Shown in pieces: positions 7,789 through 16,021 of a stretch of 56,813 nucleotides of DNA. The stretch's first letter is position 1. Every line of letters starts with the position of its first letter. Location of the stretch: contig JAUSHJ010000063.1 of the NCBI GenBank assembly GCA_030648615.1, positions 1 to 56,813 on the forward strand, in the 5' to 3' direction. The notes beneath the pieces were generated by a model. That model made no database searches and was not told the DNA's origin. It saw only the letters and a list, made by a program, of their open reading frames with translations. The position numbers and the translations under genes are program-made. The DNA comes from Microcaldota archaeon (lineage in GTDB: Archaea > Micrarchaeota > Micrarchaeia > Anstonellales > Bilamarchaeaceae).

Positions 7789-8979
7789 ATGGCTTATTCA
7801 CTCATAAAACTTTTGCTCGATTATTCAATGCTTTTCGTTAGTCTCTATATCATAGTATTTTTTGTCATGATCTTTTTGAAATACCGAAATAAAATATATG
7901 ATGTTCCAAAAAGTGACTGGCAGCCGAAAGTTTCAGTGGTAATTCCAGCCTATAATGAAGGAATTTTAGTAGAGAAATGCATCAGAACGGTTCTAGCATC
8001 AGAATATCCTAAAAATAAATTTGAGGTAATTTTAGTAGATGACGGTTCAACAGACGATACTTATAAAATTGCCAAATCAATCAACGATTCTAGGTTAAAA
8101 GTTTTCACAAAAACAAATTCAGGAAAGGCGGCAAGCATAAATTTTGGCATAAAACATGCAACTGGCGAAGTAATCGCAACCATGGATGCAGATTCATTCA
8201 TAGAAAAGGATACTGTGGTTAACATGCTTCCATTCTTCGATTCTGAAGATGTTGCTGCAGTAACTGCTGCTGTCAGGGTTAAACCAAGCAATAAATGGTT
8301 GCAGGAAGTTCAAAGAATAGAATATCTTTCGATAATTTTCTCCAGGCGACTGCTTAGCTTCCTCGATGCTGTGCCAGTTACACCTGGTCCTTTCAGTATG
8401 TTTCGTGCCTGGGTCTTCCAGAGGCTCGGAGGGTTTGACGAAACCAATATTGTCGAAGATCACGAGATGGCACTGAGGATACAATCAAATAATTACAAGA
8501 TAAGGTGTTCCATAGGGGCAGAAGTTTACACTGAAACTCCAGGCAACATGTCTGACTTGCTTAAGCAGAGAGTAAGGTGGTATCGCGGAGGCATACACAA
8601 TACTATTAATTATAGGCATTTAATGAGTCCAAAATATGGGGATTATGGAGTGTTTGTAGTTCCCATAATTCTGCTTACTGTGCTTACATTCATTCCGTTG
8701 CTTGCATTTGCCTATGATTCGCTTATCAATCCACCTATTTATTCATTCAGTCTTGGTTTCGAGACACTTTTGCTTTCCATAAATCCTGTGTCAATAGCGG
8801 GTTTATTCCTAGTTGCATTCTCGTTTTTTTGGGCATATGCTGCAGTAAAAGCATTCAAAAATGAATCTGGTAATCCATTCACAATCTTTTTATTTCTTGT
8901 TTTCTATGGTTATTTAACAATCGTCTATAATATTTTAACAATAGTAAAAGAAATCAGAAAAGAGCGTTTTTCATGGTAG
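7789..8979 (+). CDS. Family 2 membrane glycosyltransferase
   Basis: A GT-A fold glycosyltransferase of about 396 residues, with an N-terminal membrane helix and three or more C-terminal helices, like processive cellulose/hyaluronan-synthase-type GT2 enzymes. Motifs visible are VSVVIPAYNEG, VDDGSTDDTY (nucleotide-sugar binding), TMDADSF (DxD), EDHEM, and QRVRWYRGG (a QxxRW-type motif). The donor and product cannot be read from sequence; surface polysaccharide or pilin/S-layer glycosylation fits the neighbours. A TTG at 7780 overlapping the upstream stop is an alternative start; I prefer the ATG. Confidence 0.92.
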   Translation: MAYSLIKLLLDYSMLFVSLYIIVFFVMIFLKYRNKIYDVPKSDWQPKVSVVIPAYNEGILVEKCIRTVLASEYPKNKFEVILVDDGSTDDTYKIAKSINDSRLKVFTKTNSGKAASINFGIKHATGEVIATMDADSFIEKDTVVNMLPFFDSEDVAAVTAAVRVKPSNKWLQEVQRIEYLSIIFSRRLLSFLDAVPVTPGPFSMFRAWVFQRLGGFDETNIVEDHEMALRIQSNNYKIRCSIGAEVYTETPGNMSDLLKQRVRWYRGGIHNTINYRHLMSPKYGDYGVFVVPIILLTVLTFIPLLAFAYDSLINPPIYSFSLGFETLLLSINPVSIAGLFLVAFSFFWAYAAVKAFKNESGNPFTIFLFLVFYGYLTIVYNILTIVKEIRKERFSW

Positions 8980-9629
8980 AACAAAAATCTGAACAAAGAA
9001 AACTAAGCCTGCCGCTTTATCTTGGCGCATTCGTTGTCACAGTGCTAATCTTCATGATTGGAATTTACGTTGGTAATTACATTAGTGAAAATGCAAAACA
9101 GACTATGTCCAGTGATATTGAAAGTATTTCATCTAAATTATCAGGAACACAACTATTATTCCTACTTGATAATTCCAGTGCATTCTGTCCAGTTTACATG
9201 GATGAACTTTCTAAATTAGATGGAGACACAGAAATTATAGGTCAAAAGCTAGCTTTTCTAGAAGATAAATATGGTACAGTAAATGAAAAGCTTAAGTTGC
9301 AATATTTTGTTCTCGAGACCGAAGCATATTTACTTTCCAAAAAAGTAAATGAAAAATGCGAAGACGATAGCGTGCTTGTACTATATTTCTATTCTAATAA
9401 GGACTGCAAAGATTGCAAACAGCAGGGAGAATCACTATTAGCTGCAAAAAATAGCGCAAAGAAAAATGTGAAGATTTACTCATTTGATGGAGAACTAAAT
9501 AGTCCAGTAGTAACTGCATTGAAGATCCGGCATTCCATCTCAACCTATCCAAGTGTAGTAGTTGACGATGCTCTTTATTTAGGGTTCCAAAGCAAAGAAC
9601 AACTTTTAGTTTCAGTCAATAGGGAATAG
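8973..9629 (+). CDS. Membrane-anchored thioredoxin-like protein
   Basis: 218 residues with one N-terminal membrane helix (about residues 12-33). A helical extracellular segment follows, and then a thioredoxin-like domain whose CxxC is in NKDCKDCKQQG near residue 145, followed by VKIYSFDG and STYPSVVVDD (cis-Pro region). Further cysteines lie at SAFCPVYMDEL and NEKCEDD. It overlaps the glycosyltransferase by 7 bp. A role in disulfide handling of exported proteins is inferred from the fold. Genes of this arrangement (TM plus charged helix plus CxxC) are frequent in small archaeal genomes. Confidence 0.75.
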   Translation: MVEQKSEQRKLSLPLYLGAFVVTVLIFMIGIYVGNYISENAKQTMSSDIESISSKLSGTQLLFLLDNSSAFCPVYMDELSKLDGDTEIIGQKLAFLEDKYGTVNEKLKLQYFVLETEAYLLSKKVNEKCEDDSVLVLYFYSNKDCKDCKQQGESLLAAKNSAKKNVKIYSFDGELNSPVVTALKIRHSISTYPSVVVDDALYLGFQSKEQLLVSVNRE

Positions 9630-9682
9630 TTTTAAATATGTGGAGTAGATGATATATTTAACAAAAAAGAAGGTGATTTCCA

Positions 9683-10231
9683 ATGGTATTAGAACTCGTA
9701 ATTTTGGTAGTAGTTGCATTGGTAGTATTATACGCTATTTTAACTTACAATGGTTTAGTCGGACTCAGGCTTCGGGTAGAAAATGCCTGGGCACAAATTG
9801 ACGTGCAATTAAAGAGGAGATACGATCTTATTCCAAATTTAATTGAAACTGTTAAGGGATACATGAAACATGAAAAAGAAACTCTTACACAAATTACAAA
9901 ATATCGGGCACAATTGGTAACCGGTAGTGTGGAAGATAAGGCAACGGCAAATAACATGCTTTCACAATCGTTGAAATCTATTTTTGCAGTGTCAGAGAAC
10001 TATCCACAGCTCAAGGCAAATGAGAATTTTACAGCATTACAGGAAGAACTTGCAGGTACAGAAAATAAAATTTCTTATGCAAGGACTGCTTACAATGACA
10101 ATGTTATGGCATACAATACTTCGATACAAACATTCCCGTCAAATATCATTGCAAGTATGTTGGCGTTCGTGAAGAAGCCATTTTTCGAAACTGCAGAAGC
10201 AGAACGCGAAAATGTAAAAGTTAAATTCTAA
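9683..10231 (+). CDS. lemA: LemA family membrane protein
   Basis: 182 residues. It has an N-terminal membrane helix and then the LemA signature (RLRVENAWAQIDVQLKRRYDLIPNLIETVKGYMKHEKETL), a long helical bundle with AxEYNE-like repeats degenerated to KISYARTAYNDNVMAYNT, and a C-terminal PF segment. LemA is commonly encoded beside HtpX, as here (17-bp gap), and the pair is thought to work in membrane protein quality control. The ribosome site AAGGTGATTTCC precedes the ATG, and a TATA-like ATATATTTAA lies upstream. Confidence 0.93.
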   Translation: MVLELVILVVVALVVLYAILTYNGLVGLRLRVENAWAQIDVQLKRRYDLIPNLIETVKGYMKHEKETLTQITKYRAQLVTGSVEDKATANNMLSQSLKSIFAVSENYPQLKANENFTALQEELAGTENKISYARTAYNDNVMAYNTSIQTFPSNIIASMLAFVKKPFFETAEAERENVKVKF

Positions 10232-10248
10232 ATTTTTTGGGTTAGATC

Positions 10249-11148
10249 ATGGTAACTGCTCCACTATCCCAAAAAACTAGTTTTTTTGATGCCATAGACT
10301 CAAATAAATTGAAATCTATCTTGCTAATACTAGCAATGTCATTTATTTTTTTTATTCTAATTTATTTAATATCTTACATACTTGATTTTGGTATTTTTGG
10401 CATCGTTCTAGGGGCATTCGGGCTAGTACTTTATGCTGGCATATCCTATTTTGCCGGAGATAAAATTATTCTTTCCATAAGTGGTGCAAAAAAAGTCGAG
10501 AAAAAAGATTATCCTTATTTATATAATACTGTTGAAGGGCTTGTGGTAGCAGCACAATTACCTATGCTTCAGATATACGTAATGGAAGACGAGTCTCCAA
10601 ATGCATTTGCAACTGGGAGAGATCCGCAGCACGCATCAATTGCTGTTACTACTGGTTTATTAAAAATTATGACTCGTCAGGAACTTGAAGGTGTAATTGC
10701 CCATGAGATTTCGCATGTGGGGAACTACGATATTCGTTTTATGATGGTGGCAATAGTATTTGCTGGTGCCATTTCATTGGTGAGTAATGTTATTTTACGT
10801 TCATTCCTATTTGGAGGAAGGCGTGATGATAGAAGAAGCGGTGGGCTCGCATTAATTGCCATAATATTCGCAATTCTAGCTCCTATATTCGCACTTTTAA
10901 TACGACTTGCCATATCTAGACAGAGAGAATATTTGGCAGATGCTAATGGTGCAAGAATGACGCGTTATCCAGAAGGTCTTGCTAGTGCTCTCGAGAAAAT
11001 CGGAAAAGTAAATAAGCCTGTTGCGGTTGCCACGGACGCTACAGCGTCGCTTTACTTCTCGAATCCTCTTAAAGCTGGTTTTCTATCATTTCTTTCTACG
11101 CATCCACCTATGGAGGAAAGAATAAAGCGACTTAGGGGAATGTACTAA
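10249..11148 (+). CDS. htpX: HtpX-like membrane zinc metalloprotease
   Basis: 299 residues, M48 family. Two N-terminal membrane helices (about 22-66), the zinc motif HEISH at 152-156, a further hydrophobic pair (165-182 and 200-223), and the third zinc ligand Glu227 in SRQREYLADANGARMTRYP. The ending STHPPMEERIKRLRGMY is the usual HtpX tail. It degrades misfolded membrane proteins with the active site facing the cytoplasm. It forms an operon with lemA. Confidence 0.95.
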   Translation: MVTAPLSQKTSFFDAIDSNKLKSILLILAMSFIFFILIYLISYILDFGIFGIVLGAFGLVLYAGISYFAGDKIILSISGAKKVEKKDYPYLYNTVEGLVVAAQLPMLQIYVMEDESPNAFATGRDPQHASIAVTTGLLKIMTRQELEGVIAHEISHVGNYDIRFMMVAIVFAGAISLVSNVILRSFLFGGRRDDRRSGGLALIAIIFAILAPIFALLIRLAISRQREYLADANGARMTRYPEGLASALEKIGKVNKPVAVATDATASLYFSNPLKAGFLSFLSTHPPMEERIKRLRGMY

Positions 11149-11190
11149 CTACTGGTAGAGGGTTGAGGGTAGAACGGTTGGTAGATGGTT
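11149..11190. repeat. GGTAGA-type degenerate intergenic repeat
   Basis: The htpX-lipoprotein gap is built of near-repeats of GGTAGA (ACTGGTAGAGGG, GGGTAGAACG, TTGGTAGATGG). The same words recur at 54044-54091, with the complementary CTACCA-type words at 20280-20290 and 56700-56730. Confidence 0.5.
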
Positions 11191-11673
11191 ATGAAATCAA
11201 AGTTTATTATATTACTTATATTCTCATTATTTTTGATTGGCTGTACTAGTACACAGAAAAAAGACGTGATTGCTGTAGAAAATAATACTGTTCCAATTGT
11301 TCCACGCACTGAACAACCTGATAATGAACCATTTCAATTTAGTCTGGTCAAATTAACTTCAAATGGTGGTTATCTTTCAATTGAATTAATTAATGAAGAT
11401 ACCATTGGGATGGAAACTTTACCGTCAATTATGGCTGCAGTTTCTCCCAAAGTTACTACAAAAAAGATTTCTAAGCAGAAACTAAAAGATCTAAAAGATT
11501 ATGTTAAAAAGCAGGATTTTTTTTCATGGGAGAATGAAAGTGATATGACTTACGAGGTTACAAAAATCTCAATAACTCTAGGTGAAGATTATAATTCTGT
11601 AACTGCCGATGACAATTCTAAATCAAAAAGATTTAAGGATTTAGAAGATAAAATTGTTGAATTAACAAATTAG
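11191..11673 (+). CDS. Small secreted lipoprotein, unknown function
   Basis: About 160 residues. A lipoprotein signal peptide is visible: basic start MKSK, a hydrophobic stretch, and the lipobox LIGC. The mature part begins with a Thr/Asn/Pro-rich linker, then a compact alpha-beta domain with KLTSNGGYLSIELINEDT and a Lys-rich middle. I do not recognise the family. An ATG two codons upstream (11185) is equally possible. The next gene has its own promoter. Confidence 0.7.
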   Translation: MKSKFIILLIFSLFLIGCTSTQKKDVIAVENNTVPIVPRTEQPDNEPFQFSLVKLTSNGGYLSIELINEDTIGMETLPSIMAAVSPKVTTKKISKQKLKDLKDYVKKQDFFSWENESDMTYEVTKISITLGEDYNSVTADDNSKSKRFKDLEDKIVELTN

Positions 11674-11745
11674 TAATCGTTTAAGGCGTATGTTTAAATA
11701 CCTACACTCCCAATTAGTGTTTACTATTTACTGAGGTGTAGACTT

Positions 11746-12453
11746 ATGTATGGAGTATCTCCGCAAGCGTATGATCGAGCAATAACTGTATTCAGTCCAG
11801 ACGGAAGACTGTTTCAGGTTGAATATGCAAAAGAAGCAGTCAAGAGAGGCGCCACTGCAATAGGCATAGCAACTAGGGATGGTGTAGTTCTTGTGGCATT
11901 CAAGAGTATTCATTCGAAACTTGTAGTGCCAGATTCATTGAAAAAAGTTTTTGATATTGACTCTCACATATCTGTAACTGCAAGTGGATTAATTGCTGAT
12001 GCAAGAAGGTTGGTAGATGTTGCTAGAAACGAATCTCAGAGACACAGAATAACTTATAATGAAGCGCCTACTGTGGAATCTATTTCAAGAAGTGTATGTG
12101 ATCTAATGCAGGTTTATACTCAATATGGCGGCATCAGACCGTTTGGAGTTTCATTGTTAATTGCAGGTGTTGACGAAAAGCCAAGATTATACGAGGCAGA
12201 GCCAAGCGGTGCAATGACTGCATACAAAGCAGATTCTATAGGTTCAGGTAAAAAAGAAGTTGACGAAATACTTGAGAAAAACTATAGAGAAAGCATGACT
12301 CTTGAGGAAGCAGTATTTCTTGCAATTGAAGCATTGAAGAAGACTCAGGAGGAGAAGCTGTTGCCGGAAAACATCGAGATTTCTACTATAGATGTAAAAT
12401 CTAAGAAAACTTACTGTCTCAATGATAAGGAAGTTGCTAAATATCTGAAGTAA
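11746..12453 (+). CDS. psmA: Proteasome subunit alpha
   Basis: 235 residues, the normal size for archaeal PsmA, which forms the outer rings and gate of the 20S proteasome. The proteasome alpha signature YDRAITVFSPDGRLFQVEYAKEAV is at residues 9-32, and the canonical SGLIADARRLVD, QYGGIRPFGVSLLIAG and SGAMTAYKADSIGSGKK segments follow. The N-terminal gate extension MYGVSPQA is present. GAGGTG sits nine bases before the ATG, and TTTAAATACC lies about 50 bp upstream. No beta subunit or regulatory ATPase is in the window. Confidence 0.97.
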   Translation: MYGVSPQAYDRAITVFSPDGRLFQVEYAKEAVKRGATAIGIATRDGVVLVAFKSIHSKLVVPDSLKKVFDIDSHISVTASGLIADARRLVDVARNESQRHRITYNEAPTVESISRSVCDLMQVYTQYGGIRPFGVSLLIAGVDEKPRLYEAEPSGAMTAYKADSIGSGKKEVDEILEKNYRESMTLEEAVFLAIEALKKTQEEKLLPENIEISTIDVKSKKTYCLNDKEVAKYLK

Positions 12454-12550
12454 TTATCTTTTTCATTAATTTTTCTTTCCCCCCCCCATTTTATTATTTT
12501 TTATTATTAGGGTTATCTAACGATTTTTATTATTTGTATAAACCAATCGT
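12454..12550. other. T-rich gap with a C homopolymer
   Basis: Pyrimidine-rich DNA following psmA, with T-runs that may end its transcript and a run of nine or ten C at 12478-12487. TTTTTATTATTTGTATAAAC at 12524-12543 could be a TATA box for the structured segment that follows. Confidence 0.4.
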
Positions 12551-12743
12551 AAAGTCGGCGAGAGTACTGCCTTCTTTGTTGGCAGGTGAATCGCTGACCC
12601 GACTTTGTGAGTATTTTTCGAATGACCGACAAATCGGCGTATCCGATTTGTGGTCCATTTTTCCAAGCGTGGAAAAATTGGAGTGGGATACTGTGCGTTT
12701 GCGCACGGTCCCGAGCATCAGCGAGGGAAACTCTTCGAAAAAT
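12551..12743. ncRNA. Candidate structured RNA, unidentified
   Basis: A GC-rich island in AT-rich DNA with a dense, consistent set of helices. AAAGTCGG (12551) pairs with CCGACTTT (12599) and encloses a CTGCC/GGCAG hairpin with AGTA/GAA sides like a loop-E motif. ATTTTTCGAA (12613) pairs perfectly with TTCGAAAAAT (12734), and inside it sit three hairpins: ACAAATCGG/CCGATTTGT, TTTTTCCA/TGGAAAAA and GTGCG/CGCAC extended by GGG/CCC. The 12454-12758 region carries no convincing gene. I looked for RNase P and SRP RNA consensus boxes and did not find them. The strand is undecided; psmA-side TATA suggests plus. Confidence 0.5.
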
Positions 12744-12758
12744 CTGATTCGTGAGAAT

Positions 12759-13151
12759 TTAAAATCTTACATTCAATGGTTTTCTTATTCTTTCTTCCAT
12801 TTCCTTTTTCTTAATTCGTCTAAATGCTCTAAGCGGATCATCTGTCGCAAATCCATAGGATGGGAGTGCGTATCTATTTTCACATCTGTGTTTTTGCTCT
12901 CTCTTTTCGTTATTGTGTTTGTCTGCTCTTGCTTCTACTATGGTTGCAATCGTTACACTTTCTACGCCAAATTCGTGTTGCTTTATATTATGCGAGTTTG
13001 CCAATCCCAAGGCTAAAACAAATGATGTGATTGCACCAGTCATGACAGTAATGAATTTTCTATTACTCTCGAGTAGGAACATTGTTAATTTTCCAGTTAA
13101 TTGTAATGCTTCGCTTGCAACATCTATTACTATTTCAACTCCATCTCTCAT
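12759..13151 (-). CDS. Small membrane protein downstream of UMP kinase
   Basis: 130 residues, unknown family. Its start overlaps the UMP kinase stop (ATGA), so it is translationally coupled. An N-terminal amphipathic segment (DGVEIVIDVASEALQLTGKL) is followed by one membrane helix (FITVMTGAITSFVLALGLA). The C-terminal half is strongly charged (EARADKHNNEKREQKHRCENR ... RRIKKKEMEERIRK). Reality is supported by the coupling and by the absence of competing genes; function is unknown. Confidence 0.65.
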   Translation of the reverse strand: MRDGVEIVIDVASEALQLTGKLTMFLLESNRKFITVMTGAITSFVLALGLANSHNIKQHEFGVESVTIATIVEARADKHNNEKREQKHRCENRYALPSYGFATDDPLRAFRRIKKKEMEERIRKPLNVRF

Positions 13152-13828
13152 TCTTTCACCACAGTCCCACCGTGTTCCTTGCCTTCTATTGCGTTTTTTA
13201 AATCATCAAGGTTCTTTCCACTAACAAAATGAGTTTCTATTCTGCTTCTTGAAACTAATTTACATGCAAGAATATCAAAGACAAAGTTTTCACCAGCTTT
13301 TCTGCTGTCGCTTGTAGATGCAAGTTTTATTAGTTCATCATAACTGAGTTTATCATACTTTTTTGCATTTGGGTTTTTACTTGGATTACTATCATATATC
13401 CCATTAACATTGCTTATGTTTACCAATCTTTTTGCATGTAGTGCCTCTGCTAATAATGCAGCGTCACTATCAGTAGTTATTCCAGGGATAGTTCCTCCCA
13501 TTACTATTATTTTGCTTGCGCTTGCAGCATTCCTTGCATCATCAAAATTTTCCAGAACTCTTGAATATGCGAGTTTTCCAAAGGCGTCTATAGCATGTTT
13601 TGCATTTTCTTTAGTTGCCTTTATCGCTGCTTCGTCTGCTTCAAATTCGTTTCCATTAATCTGGCGTGCCTTTTGTGCGTAAACTCGTGCTGCGGTTCCG
13701 CCCCCGGTGACTATTCCGAAGCTATGCGAACTTTTGTCGAGTATTTTTTTTACTTCGTCCAAAAATTTGTGATCAATTCCGTTTTCAGTGTTGATGAGGC
13801 TTCCGCCAAGGGATAGGACTACATACAT
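13148..13828 (-). CDS. pyrH: Uridylate kinase
   Basis: 226-residue amino-acid-kinase-fold UMP kinase of the archaeal type, making UDP from UMP and ATP in pyrimidine synthesis. Motifs: VLSLGGSLIN at the N-terminus, IVTGGGTAARVYAQKA, IIVMGGTIPGITTDSDAALLAEALHAKRLVNISNVNGIY and SKNPNAKKYDKLSYDEL. Length matches archaeal homologs (about 225). First gene of a two-gene minus-strand operon. Confidence 0.93.
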   Translation of the reverse strand: MYVVLSLGGSLINTENGIDHKFLDEVKKILDKSSHSFGIVTGGGTAARVYAQKARQINGNEFEADEAAIKATKENAKHAIDAFGKLAYSRVLENFDDARNAASASKIIVMGGTIPGITTDSDAALLAEALHAKRLVNISNVNGIYDSNPSKNPNAKKYDKLSYDELIKLASTSDSRKAGENFVFDILACKLVSRSRIETHFVSGKNLDDLKNAIEGKEHGGTVVKE

Positions 13829-13894
13829 AGTTACTTTATAAAATTGAATATTTAATAATTAAACGGTGCGACTAGCTCGCAGGGTGTATAATCT

Positions 13895-14440
13895 ATGGAA
13901 TTAGACATGAGAGATATAGAAAAAATATTAATGAAAAGAGAGGAGCAGTTCGACAAAGTTCACGTTAAAACCAGGGAAATTGTAAGAAGTTGCAGTAATG
14001 CAATAAAATCCATACATTCTAAGGAAATGGATGCTGCAGCAAAATATCTTGCAACTGCTGAAAAAGAAATCAGCGAAATTGCAAATATTTCAGGTGAATT
14101 CCCAGATCAACTTAACCATATCCTTCAGGAATACGTTGAAGCTAAGATCGTATTAAGTGCAGTACAGAAAAAGAAAATACCTTCATTCAAGGATATGGGT
14201 GTTAATGAAATTTCCTATCTCAATGGACTTTTGGATGCTACTGGAGAACTAAAGCGAGAAATGTATGAAGCTCTGCGTCACAAGGATAAAAAATTAGCAA
14301 CACAATATTTTGAAATGATGGAAGAAATTTACAGTGCACTACTACCATTACGTTTCTCCAATGCTGTGTTACCAGAATTCAGGAGGAAGCAGGATGTTGC
14401 AAGAATACAATTAGAGCAGGCAAGAGGGGAGTTGTTGTGA
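13895..14440 (+). CDS. Translin family protein
   Basis: 181 residues, all helical, matching the translin/TRAX family (archaeal COG2178). Visible features are the N-terminal REEQFDKVHVKTREIVRSCSNAIKSIH helix, the FPDQLNHILQEYVEAKIVLSAV segment and the C-terminal LPLRFSNAVLPEFRRKQDVARIQLEQARGEL helix. Eukaryotic translins bind RNA and some TRAX-type proteins are RNases; the archaeal role is not settled. AGGGTG precedes the ATG. Its stop overlaps the GTG start of the next gene. Confidence 0.88.
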   Translation: MELDMRDIEKILMKREEQFDKVHVKTREIVRSCSNAIKSIHSKEMDAAAKYLATAEKEISEIANISGEFPDQLNHILQEYVEAKIVLSAVQKKKIPSFKDMGVNEISYLNGLLDATGELKREMYEALRHKDKKLATQYFEMMEEIYSALLPLRFSNAVLPEFRRKQDVARIQLEQARGELL

Positions 14441-15051
14441 AAGTTTTCGATTTGACATTGCCGTTTGACGAGCATTCACCGGTCTTTCCAGGAGCTCCAA
14501 ATCCTAAAATATCTAATCTACTCACTATAGAAAAAAACGGGTTTAACGAACTCATACTCAGTTTTCCAAGTCACACTGGAACACATATCGATGCTCCATT
14601 CCATTGCATAAAAAACGGAAAGAAATTGAGTGATTTCGATATCTCTTACTTTGTTGGTAATGCTATTGTCTTTGATTGTAAAAACCAGAAGGAAATTCTA
14701 CTTTCAGATTCAGAGCTTTCAATAATCAAGGAAGATGATTTTGTTTTTTTCAATACTGGCTATAGTGATAATTATCTTAAACCAGGTTATTTCTCCGAGT
14801 ATCCAGTAATTTCCGAAAAAACTGCAGATGCTTTAGTTGCTAAAAAAGTTAGGGTTGTGGGATTAGACTCTCCTTCACCAGACAAAGAGCCATTCAAAAT
14901 TCATAATATTCTTTTAGGGAAAAACATTCCCATAATAGAGAATCTGTTTAATCTATCAAAAGTTACCATCAACCGTTTTAAATGTATTATCTCTCCGTTA
15001 AATATAAAAAACGGGGACGGTGCTCCCTGCAGAGTAATCGCAATGCTTTGA
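14437..15051 (+). CDS. Cyclase / kynurenine formamidase-like metal hydrolase
   Basis: 204 residues, cyclase (KynB-like) family. The metal-binding signature HTGTHIDAPFH is at residues 46-56, and a later LDSPSPD segment, where the family has its catalytic HxxE region, precedes KIHNILLGKNIPIIENLFNL. The family hydrolyses amides or lactones such as N-formylkynurenine, but the substrate here is not predictable. GTG start with a 4-bp overlap (GTGA) with the translin gene indicates an operon. Confidence 0.88.
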   Translation: MKVFDLTLPFDEHSPVFPGAPNPKISNLLTIEKNGFNELILSFPSHTGTHIDAPFHCIKNGKKLSDFDISYFVGNAIVFDCKNQKEILLSDSELSIIKEDDFVFFNTGYSDNYLKPGYFSEYPVISEKTADALVAKKVRVVGLDSPSPDKEPFKIHNILLGKNIPIIENLFNLSKVTINRFKCIISPLNIKNGDGAPCRVIAML

Positions 15052-15113
15052 CATGTACGACATGTCAAATATTTAAAATATTATTATAATATTTCAAATG
15101 ATTGAGTGATATT

Positions 15114-15389
15114 ATGAAATTATCAATACATATTATCGTTAAGGGAAAAGTACAAGGAGTCCTCTATCGTGCTACTGCATGTGAAGTTGCAGAAAAATTC
15201 GGAGTTACCGGTTTTGTCAGAAATCTAGAAGATGGTAGTGTGGAAGTATTTGCAGAAGGAAACAAAGAGAAACTTCTTGAATTTCGTGATTGGTGTTCTA
15301 AAGGTTCTAAAGGAGCAAGAGTTGATGATATGCAGTTTGAATGGCTTGATTTTGCTGGTACGTTTAAAACCTTCATAATTAGGCATTAG
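15114..15389 (+). CDS. acyP: Acylphosphatase
   Basis: 91 residues, the normal family size. The catalytic Arg19 is in KGKVQGVLYRATA and the catalytic Asn37 is in GFVRNLEDGSVEVFAEG. Hydrolyses acyl phosphates such as acetyl phosphate and 1,3-bisphosphoglycerate. I start it at the ATG following GAGTGAT, not at the upstream TTG, because that gives the usual N-terminus and a ribosome site. Confidence 0.93.
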   Translation: MKLSIHIIVKGKVQGVLYRATACEVAEKFGVTGFVRNLEDGSVEVFAEGNKEKLLEFRDWCSKGSKGARVDDMQFEWLDFAGTFKTFIIRH

Positions 15390-15413
15390 TTTAGTCTATC
15401 GTATGGATATTTT

Positions 15414-15983
15414 TTATTGTGGTAATCTTTCTACAATTAATTTTGCAAGTTCTTTTAGACCTTCTTTTTCGCATGTTATGCTCCCTATATGATAATAATT
15501 CTCTCCTTTCTTTCCATCGATCATAAAAGTGCCATATGAATCAACAAACAATGATTCGTCTCCTAGATTAAAATTTTCAGATTTATTCGGTGAGTAATAC
15601 GCAGCAGCATCTTTTGCATCTTTAAGCATATGGTCATCTCCAGGGATATTAACCTGGATAATCATCATATTAGTTTGTGTTTGTATCTGAGTTTTTTCAT
15701 AATTGCAGCCCTTTCCATTATTTATTATCCTAGTCTTAAGCGTACTTTCCGAAGTTAAATTGCAATTTTCAGCTACTTCTGAAGTAGTTATCAGGCTGCA
15801 TTGGTCAAAATTTGCTGGTAACTTGTTGGAAGTAGTTTTATCTACTGTAGTAACTTCAGAACTAGCTTTAGTTGTTACCTTAGAATCTACAGTATTAGTT
15901 TTATTTTCTACTTGAGTACAGCCAGCAACAAACAAAATCATAATCATTAACAAAACTATATTTTTTGATATATTCATATCCAT
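15414..15983 (-). CDS. Secreted lipoprotein, cysteine-pair domain
   Basis: 189 residues with a clear lipoprotein signal ending in VAGC at residue 22. A Thr/Ser/Val-rich linker (KVTTKASSEVTTVDKTTS) leads to a roughly 130-residue domain that begins FDQCSLITTSEVAENC, has GKGCNYEK, and ends SITCEKEGLKELAKLIVERL. The same layout (Cys...Cys near the start, a middle Cys, a Cys before the last helix) occurs in the neighbouring lipoprotein at 16022, which is transcribed divergently. Function unknown. Confidence 0.75.
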   Translation of the reverse strand: MDMNISKNIVLLMIMILFVAGCTQVENKTNTVDSKVTTKASSEVTTVDKTTSNKLPANFDQCSLITTSEVAENCNLTSESTLKTRIINNGKGCNYEKTQIQTQTNMMIIQVNIPGDDHMLKDAKDAAAYYSPNKSENFNLGDESLFVDSYGTFMIDGKKGENYYHIGSITCEKEGLKELAKLIVERLPQ

Positions 15984-16021
15984 AATTCTAGCATAAACTA
16001 TTTAAATGTCAATTTCTTCAT

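Noticed and set aside
12551-12743. RNase P RNA or SRP RNA
   Set aside because: I looked for GAGGAAAGTC/ACAGAA-type RNase P boxes and GGAAGG/AGCAG SRP helix-8 motifs on both strands and did not find them in a consistent arrangement.
12534-13016. A 160-codon plus-strand reading frame over the structured segment and the small membrane gene
   Set aside because: It reads through the GC-rich hairpins with no protein-like pattern and lies antisense to the 12759-13151 gene, which is coupled to pyrH by an ATGA overlap.
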